From contig JANXYF010000203.1 of the NCBI GenBank assembly GCA_025350175.1, positions 1 through 8,326 of the forward strand: a stretch of 8,326 nt of DNA, read 5' to 3'. The notes beneath the pieces were generated by a model that was given only the letters and a program-made list of their open reading frames with translations, made no database searches and was not told the origin of the DNA. How positions within the stretch are numbered: the first letter of the stretch is position 1; every line of letters begins with the position of its first letter. Shown piece after piece: positions 4,560 through 8,326 of this stretch. Origin of the DNA: Nitrosopumilales archaeon (GTDB lineage: Archaea; Thermoproteota; Nitrososphaeria; Nitrososphaerales; Nitrosopumilaceae). A program made the position numbers and the translations under genes.

Positions 4560-5002
4560 AACAAATTTATGGTAACAGATTTTTTTAGTGAAGCACTAAC
4601 ATCTTCAGTGGTACTTGATACTATCTTGTATCTTCCTTGGTATGCTTTGCTACCATCAGATTTAGTTTGATCCCAGACAAATGTCTTTTCTTCTTTTGGG
4701 TCTAGCTTAGAAATTACTTGTGCAGATAAAGGAGAATATACAAGTATTCCATCAAGTCTGGTTATCTTCAACCCATAAGAAGCATCAGAAAATGTAAGAG
4801 GTATAGTGCCTGAATTTATTATTCTAATGTTAACCGGTTCTCCAAGATGATAGTTGATTTTATCAGGAATTATAGTAAGAGATGTACCGTTCTCATATAC
4901 AAGAGTTGGAACCTGATTTGCAATTTGAGAAAGATAATATCCCAAGAGTCCGGCGGCTACCAATCCGACCATGAAAAATATTGCAGCGCCTTTTGGTATC
5001 AA
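4553..5002 (-). CDS. Membrane-anchored BsuPI-like (Ig-fold) protein
   Basis: The 149-residue protein has an N-terminal transmembrane helix (about 7-25), then a single beta-rich domain outside the membrane. The pattern Y-H-L-G-E-P-V-N-I-R-I-I-N-S-G-T-I-P-L-T-F (51-71), then DG (84-85), LDPKEEKTFVWDQ (100-112) and YQGRYKIVSS (121-130) resembles the intracellular proteinase inhibitor BsuPI-like fold, in which a charged-residue turn precedes a conserved Trp (W110) and a G-x-Y strand closes the sandwich. The inhibitor role is not established for exported relatives; substrate and partner are unknown. The start is TTG at 5002, inside the cbf5 stop (TTGA, 4-nt overlap). An in-frame TAA lies 14 codons upstream with no ATG between, so TTG with translational coupling is the best choice. 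It is the last gene of the secY-to-cbf5 run. Confidence 0.75.
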   Translation of the reverse strand: MIPKGAAIFFMVGLVAAGLLGYYLSQIANQVPTLVYENGTSLTIIPDKINYHLGEPVNIRIINSGTIPLTFSDASYGLKITRLDGILVYSPLSAQVISKLDPKEEKTFVWDQTKSDGSKAYQGRYKIVSSTTEDVSASLKKSVTINLLK

Positions 5003-6027
5003 CTTGAAAAATTTGATTTGATTCCTTTGTAATTGTTAACTACGGGCTTTGTTCTCCAACTTTTTGGATAGGTGTTAGGAGCCATGATAATTCTTTTTAT
5101 CTTAAAGGCAAAGCCTTTGGTATTTTCAACAATCTCATCTTCATTCAGAGTTGCTTCTGCAAGAGCTACAACCTCTCCTTTTTGTGTATATATTGCAACA
5201 AAATCTCCACGCTTCAGTCCAGGCGATATTTCAAGAATACCAGGAATTGCAAGCTGAGCTCCATGGCAAAGAGCATCTACTGCAGAGTCTCGTATTACAA
5301 CTGACTTTATCTCGCTTAACGTAAATTCTATTGGCATCATTATTCTCCTCAGTTTTTTGTCATCTCCATTTTCTTTCCATAAAGCATAAGCATCAACAAG
5401 GTCGTGTATTTTTACTAAATTAGAATCCTCATTGAAGTGTCCCACTCTACTTCTTCTAAGCTCAATCATTGTTGCACCTTCACTAAGAATCTCTCCCATA
5501 TCATAGAAAATTTTTCTCACATAGGTTCCTGCTTCACATAAAATTCTTAAAAGTAGTAATCTTTCCTTTTGTTCTATTACTTCAATTTCATACACATGTC
5601 TGATTCTGGTTTGTCTAGATACTGCAGATCGTTGCGGTGGCTTTTGAAAAATCTTGCCAGTAAGTTGTTTGAGTACATCAGCCAATTTTTCTTTTGGCGG
5701 GAGTGTATGTAGTCTTCCAAGAGCATGATATTCTTTTGGACCAAGTAACAAAACTATGAGAGCCTTTGTAGCTTCACCCAGTCCTATTGGCAAAAGTCCA
5801 GATACTTGTGGATCAAGTGTTCCACTATGACCTGCTTTTGGAACATTCAGTATTTTCTTAACCCATGCTACTGTCTCATGACTTGTGGGACCATTTGGTT
5901 TGTCTAACAAAATGAAGCCATAGTTGAGAAGCTGCTCAATTGATCTCTGGTCATAATATGTACCATGGGCATCATTTGTGATGTCCTGGTCGATTACTCT
6001 AAGATTTTGTAATTGTTTGAGTGTCAT
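4999..6027 (-). CDS. cbf5: H/ACA RNP pseudouridine synthase Cbf5 (archaeal TruB/dyskerin)
   Basis: This 342-residue enzyme isomerises uridine to pseudouridine in rRNA and tRNA, guided by H/ACA RNAs with Nop10, Gar1 and L7Ae; archaeal Cbf5 can also act alone on tRNA U55. Visible features are FILLDKPNGPTSHETVAWVKK (38-58), the catalytic loop GHSGTLDPQVSGLLP (66-80) with nucleophile D72, the active-site Tyr in GPKEYHALG (Y100), the motif EAGTYVRKI (165-173) with R171, and a C-terminal PUA domain (about 240-315) ending KRIIMAP. Length matches archaeal Cbf5, longer than bacterial TruB because of the PUA domain. The ATG start at 6027 lies inside cmk (29-nt overlap), and the stop overlaps the next gene by 4 nt, so it is embedded in a tightly coupled operon. 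No residue is obviously missing. Confidence 0.97.
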   Translation of the reverse strand: MTLKQLQNLRVIDQDITNDAHGTYYDQRSIEQLLNYGFILLDKPNGPTSHETVAWVKKILNVPKAGHSGTLDPQVSGLLPIGLGEATKALIVLLLGPKEYHALGRLHTLPPKEKLADVLKQLTGKIFQKPPQRSAVSRQTRIRHVYEIEVIEQKERLLLLRILCEAGTYVRKIFYDMGEILSEGATMIELRRSRVGHFNEDSNLVKIHDLVDAYALWKENGDDKKLRRIMMPIEFTLSEIKSVVIRDSAVDALCHGAQLAIPGILEISPGLKRGDFVAIYTQKGEVVALAEATLNEDEIVENTKGFAFKIKRIIMAPNTYPKSWRTKPVVNNYKGIKSNFSS

Positions 6028-6583
6028 AGTAGTATTTCACTGCGTTTTTTGCCTGTTCAAGAACTTGTTCAGGTCCAAGATCATCTGTGTTTATTATTTT
6101 ATCAAATACAGAAAGGTCTTCTCCAAAATCAAAACCATAAAGCTTCTTGTATAACGTTCTATTTTCATCATATCTCTTTTTTACTATCCCAAGTGCATCT
6201 TGTATTGATATATTATCTCGCATTGTCATTCTTTTAGCACTATTTTCATGTGAACCTGCAAGCCAGATTTTAATTCCATCTTTAACTAACCAAGGTAAAG
6301 TATAGCTTGTTATGATTACGTTTTCAGTTAGAAATATTTTTTTCAATTTTTCATCAACTCCTTTATCAAATTCAGAATTTCCTTTTCGGATATTAAGAAA
6401 ACTCATTCCTTCATCTGTGTCCCAAAAATCATCATTATCTGTTTCAAAGCCTTGATCCTTAGCCATTTCTTTTAACACGTCGCCTCCACTGAGATATTTC
6501 AAATCAAATTCTTCTCCCAATCCTTTTGCTATTGTAGTCTTTCCTATGGCTGGTGGACCAGAAATTATGACTGAGCGAAGCAA
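5999..6583 (-). CDS. cmk: Cytidylate kinase, archaeal type
   Basis: The 194-residue P-loop kinase transfers phosphate from ATP to CMP/dCMP in pyrimidine nucleotide synthesis. The Walker A motif is SGPPAIGKTT (8-17; G9, G14, K15, T16). It is followed by YLSGGDVLKEMAKDQGF, equivalent to the NMP-binding S-x-G-[ED]-x-x-R/K-x-x-A of archaeal CMP kinases. Later come a TSYTLPWLV strand (residues about 93-101), a W-L-A-G-S strand (IKIWLAGS), and a lid-like segment with R118, R122, R137 and R142. Length fits the family (about 180-200). The start is TTG at 6583, 1 nt after the upstream stop; an in-frame TGA lies 12 codons above it with no ATG between, and the P-loop begins only eight residues in, so no later start is possible. 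The operon position between the insertase and cbf5 is typical of archaea. Confidence 0.9.
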   Translation of the reverse strand: MLRSVIISGPPAIGKTTIAKGLGEEFDLKYLSGGDVLKEMAKDQGFETDNDDFWDTDEGMSFLNIRKGNSEFDKGVDEKLKKIFLTENVIITSYTLPWLVKDGIKIWLAGSHENSAKRMTMRDNISIQDALGIVKKRYDENRTLYKKLYGFDFGEDLSVFDKIINTDDLGPEQVLEQAKNAVKYYYDTQTITKS

Positions 6584-6584
6584 T

Positions 6585-7217
6585 TTAGCTTGTATCCATT
6601 GTAGTTTTTGTAATTCTCATTATGATACCACTAAAGGCAGCAGATGATAGGAAGTACCATGCCCAGAAATACAATTCGTTTACATGATGACATATGTTAG
6701 GATTACCAGGAAGTTGAGATGCTGCCACTTTTGCAGCAGTACAAGTTAATTCAAAAAATCCTCCAGGTATTATGTTTAGATTTATTGGAGAAATGGCTAC
6801 AGTGTAGGAAAAGAGCGGTGGAAGTACAAAATAGAACACCATGATCAATGGAAGAAATGTAATCATCATTGGTCTCATATTCATTTGCATAACTTCCATA
6901 TTCATTTTGTTCATGTATGCAGATTTCTTGTTAAGCTCATCAGTTTTTTCTTGATCTTTTGATTTGAATGCAGCCATTCTTTCCTTTTGCCAAGCTCTTG
7001 TTTCTTTGAGTAATCTTTTCAATTTGTCTTGGTCAACCATCTTTCGCTTTATCATTGCATTAAGCAGGTTAAGACCTATAGAAATAAACATTATTCCGAA
7101 AGCAGCTGGTATCATTCCCTTTACTATTGGATTTGCACTTCCCATCGGACCCTTGCTTAGGCCTGGAATCTGTAGCGCTATCGTATTTATGAAATCAAAG
7201 AATATGCTATGTTCCAT
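6585..7217 (-). CDS. DUF106/EMC3-like membrane protein insertase (Oxa1/YidC superfamily)
   Basis: The protein has about 210 residues. An N-terminal outside segment is followed by TM1 (about residues 34-56 from the ATG start), a long Lys/Glu/Met-rich cytoplasmic coiled coil (RKMVDQDKLKRLLKETRAW onward, about 60-110), TM2 with the Met-rich entry and LPLIMVFYFVLPP (about 117-136), and TM3 near the C-terminus (FWAWYFLSSAAFSG). This three-TM layout with a coiled coil after TM1 is that of archaeal DUF106 proteins, relatives of eukaryotic EMC3 and TMCO1 and of bacterial YidC, which insert membrane proteins. Its place two genes from secY supports a translocon-linked role. I chose the ATG at 7217, preceded by a GGGG run; a GTG at 7235 would add six residues. 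Either start overlaps adk (11 or 29 nt). C165, C181 and the HH pair (numbered from the GTG) lie in the outer loop. Confidence 0.88.
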   Translation of the reverse strand: MEHSIFFDFINTIALQIPGLSKGPMGSANPIVKGMIPAAFGIMFISIGLNLLNAMIKRKMVDQDKLKRLLKETRAWQKERMAAFKSKDQEKTDELNKKSAYMNKMNMEVMQMNMRPMMITFLPLIMVFYFVLPPLFSYTVAISPINLNIIPGGFFELTCTAAKVAASQLPGNPNICHHVNELYFWAWYFLSSAAFSGIIMRITKTTMDTS

Positions 7218-7806
7218 TGTTAAACCCCATTGCACTTAGGATACCTTTTGCCGCTTCATCAACCTTACCTTCTGTGTTAAGAACCATCTTAATTGGTGAA
7301 CCGCAAAGTATTGAGCAAGTAGACAGCATTGCACTTGTAACATCAAGTTCTTTTTTTATCGTATCAATTGATACAATGTCACGAGTTCTACTAGTATCCG
7401 TCATTCTACGATTATAGATCTCTTCAGGTCTTGCTGATATCATAATAAAACTATCAGGATTGAGTATCTCTAAAACATGATTTGGAAGCCCCGGATAGAA
7501 GCCTTCCTGTGTAGAAATGAATGCGTGAGTATCCACAATCACTACGTCATCAGAGATTGAAGCTATTGTTCTTGCAGCCATAGATTGTAATTCTCTTTGC
7601 TCTTTAACTGAAAGTTTTCTAAGATCATCCCTATTCTGAACTCCTTTCTTTTTAGCTTCGTTGAACATCACCGTTCCAAAAATTGAGACGCTTACTTTGA
7701 CATTTTTCTCTTTTAATAATTCTACTACGCGTGATACAACTGTAGTCTTTCCAACACCTGGAATTCCTACAATTATTACCCGATTACTTTCTGCCAAGTA
7801 ATGCAC
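7207..7806 (-). CDS. adkA: Adenylate kinase, archaeal AdkA type
   Basis: This 199-residue enzyme converts AMP + ATP to 2 ADP. The Walker A motif is VGIPGVGKTT (13-22), the signature of the archaeal trimeric adenylate kinase family. It continues with VSIFGTVMFNEAKKKGVQNRDDLRKL (AMP-binding region, residues about 40-65), VVIVDTHAFISTQEGFYPGLPN (88-109; Asp-Thr-His strand), FIMISARPEEIYNRRMTD (134-151), and TRDIVSID with the lid Arg. Length equals the family norm (about 190-200), shorter than bacterial Adk. The start is GTG at 7806, 23 nt inside secY; a TTG three codons later is possible. The gene sits directly behind secY, as in many archaea and in bacterial spc operons. Trimeric state is known for the family and not seen here. 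Confidence 0.95.
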   Translation of the reverse strand: MHYLAESNRVIIVGIPGVGKTTVVSRVVELLKEKNVKVSVSIFGTVMFNEAKKKGVQNRDDLRKLSVKEQRELQSMAARTIASISDDVVIVDTHAFISTQEGFYPGLPNHVLEILNPDSFIMISARPEEIYNRRMTDTSRTRDIVSIDTIKKELDVTSAMLSTCSILCGSPIKMVLNTEGKVDEAAKGILSAMGFNNGT

Positions 7807-8326
7807 CCAGTGTAGGCATTACTTCTTCGACTCTTTCTCGAACAAGTAAATTGTAATAGTTAATTAGAATATCAACTGTCAACAACATTCCTGTCCCTGA
7901 TCCAAATGTTCCCAGTACATCAGAAGTACCAGCTAACAATCCAAGTATCATAGAACCAATTATAGTAACAGATGGAATGTATTTTTGAAGTAGATTTTCT
8001 ACTGGTTGATTTGAACGTCTGAAACCTGGAATTTGTACGTCGGCATCAAGGAGGTTTTTGGCTGCGCTTTTTGCAGAAAGACCGCCAAGCTCAATCCACA
8101 ATCTACCAAATAAAACTACGATCCCAACCATGAATAAAATATACAAAACAGCTCTCATGGGATCTAATGCAACAATATCCAAACCACGTGGTGCAGTTAC
8201 ATAGTACAGTACACCCCCTGTTGGAGTGGATGGCGACGTTGGATCAAACATTCCTAAGAAATTCAGGAATGGGTTTGCATTTCGGGGGTTAAAGTTGGCC
8301 CACATGATTTGTCCCATAAACACTGC
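7784..8326 (-). CDS. secY: Protein translocase subunit SecY, C-terminal part (5' end outside window)
   Basis: About 181 residues of a membrane protein run in from the right edge without a true start (frame A-V-F-M-G-Q-I-M-W...; the first codons are internal). Features fit the last third of SecY/Sec61 alpha. There is a hydrophobic helix (AVLYILFMVGIVVLFGRLWIEL), then the cytosolic loop with G-L-S-A-K-x-A-A-K and QIPGFRRS, where a conserved R-R-S follows P-G-F/Y as in TM8-TM9 loops that contact the ribosome. TM9 (TIIGSMILGLLAGTSDVLG) and TM10 (GMLLTVDILINYYNLL) follow, then a short charged tail. SecY forms the channel for secretion and insertion with SecE and SecG/beta. It overlaps adk by 23 nt and heads the coupled gene run. 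Confidence 0.95.
   Translation of the reverse strand, partial: AVFMGQIMWANFNPRNANPFLNFLGMFDPTSPSTPTGGVLYYVTAPRGLDIVALDPMRAVLYILFMVGIVVLFGRLWIELGGLSAKSAAKNLLDADVQIPGFRRSNQPVENLLQKYIPSVTIIGSMILGLLAGTSDVLGTFGSGTGMLLTVDILINYYNLLVRERVEEVMPTLGALLGRK

Noticed and set aside
6964..7239. Antisense open frames on + across the insertase, adk, cmk and cbf5 genes (also near 4847-5032, 5072-5257, 6013-6237 and 7217-7417)
   Set aside because: They mirror strongly conserved genes, lack initiation signals, and their hydrophobic look comes from the complement of charged codons.
1..8326. CRISPR arrays, insertion sequences, integrase or attachment sites
   Set aside because: No regularly spaced repeats, transposase-like frames, terminal inverted repeats or duplicated tRNA ends were seen.

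Overview
The window reads as chromosomal DNA of a mesophilic ammonia-oxidising-type archaeon (Nitrososphaerota/Thaumarchaeota, probably Nitrosopumilus/Nitrosarchaeum-like). Evidence: AT-rich sequence, archaeal TATA-like boxes, an intron-containing class II tRNA-Ser, and the archaeal order secY - adk - DUF106/EMC3-like - cmk - cbf5 at the end of the ribosomal-protein superoperon. The genus is inferred; archaeal identity is well supported.

Region 1 (1-937, + strand): the 3' end of a Cys-rich, probably zinc-binding protein gene. Four bases after its stop codon lies a complete type I hammerhead self-cleaving ribozyme (184-243), then a perfect Shine-Dalgarno sequence, then a gene for an exported coiled-coil protein of unknown function. 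The ribozyme is the most unusual element here: it would cut a bicistronic transcript in the intercistronic gap and free a short leader carrying the strong ribosome binding site.

Region 2 (938-3095): a large minus-strand gene for a surface protein built from two [fibronectin III + unknown module] units, a transmembrane segment and a cytoplasmic tail, preceded by an 18-bp perfect palindrome. A roughly 250-bp stretch without a convincing gene follows, then tRNA-Ser(GGA) on the minus strand with a 15-nt intron at position 37/38.

Region 3 (3096-4511): a compact arsenic-resistance cassette. A divergent arsR faces arsC and an overlapping aquaporin-family channel gene. The two TATA boxes sit inside one 24-bp dyad. 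No ArsB/Acr3 pump is in the cassette; the channel may take that place, and its first NPA motif is changed to NLA.

Region 4 (4553-8326, all minus strand): the tail of the spc-type operon. In transcription order: secY (5' end outside the window), adk, a DUF106/EMC3-like insertase, cmk, cbf5 and a small membrane-anchored BsuPI-like protein. Adjacent genes overlap or are 1 nt apart, and several starts are TTG or GTG, which suggests translational coupling.
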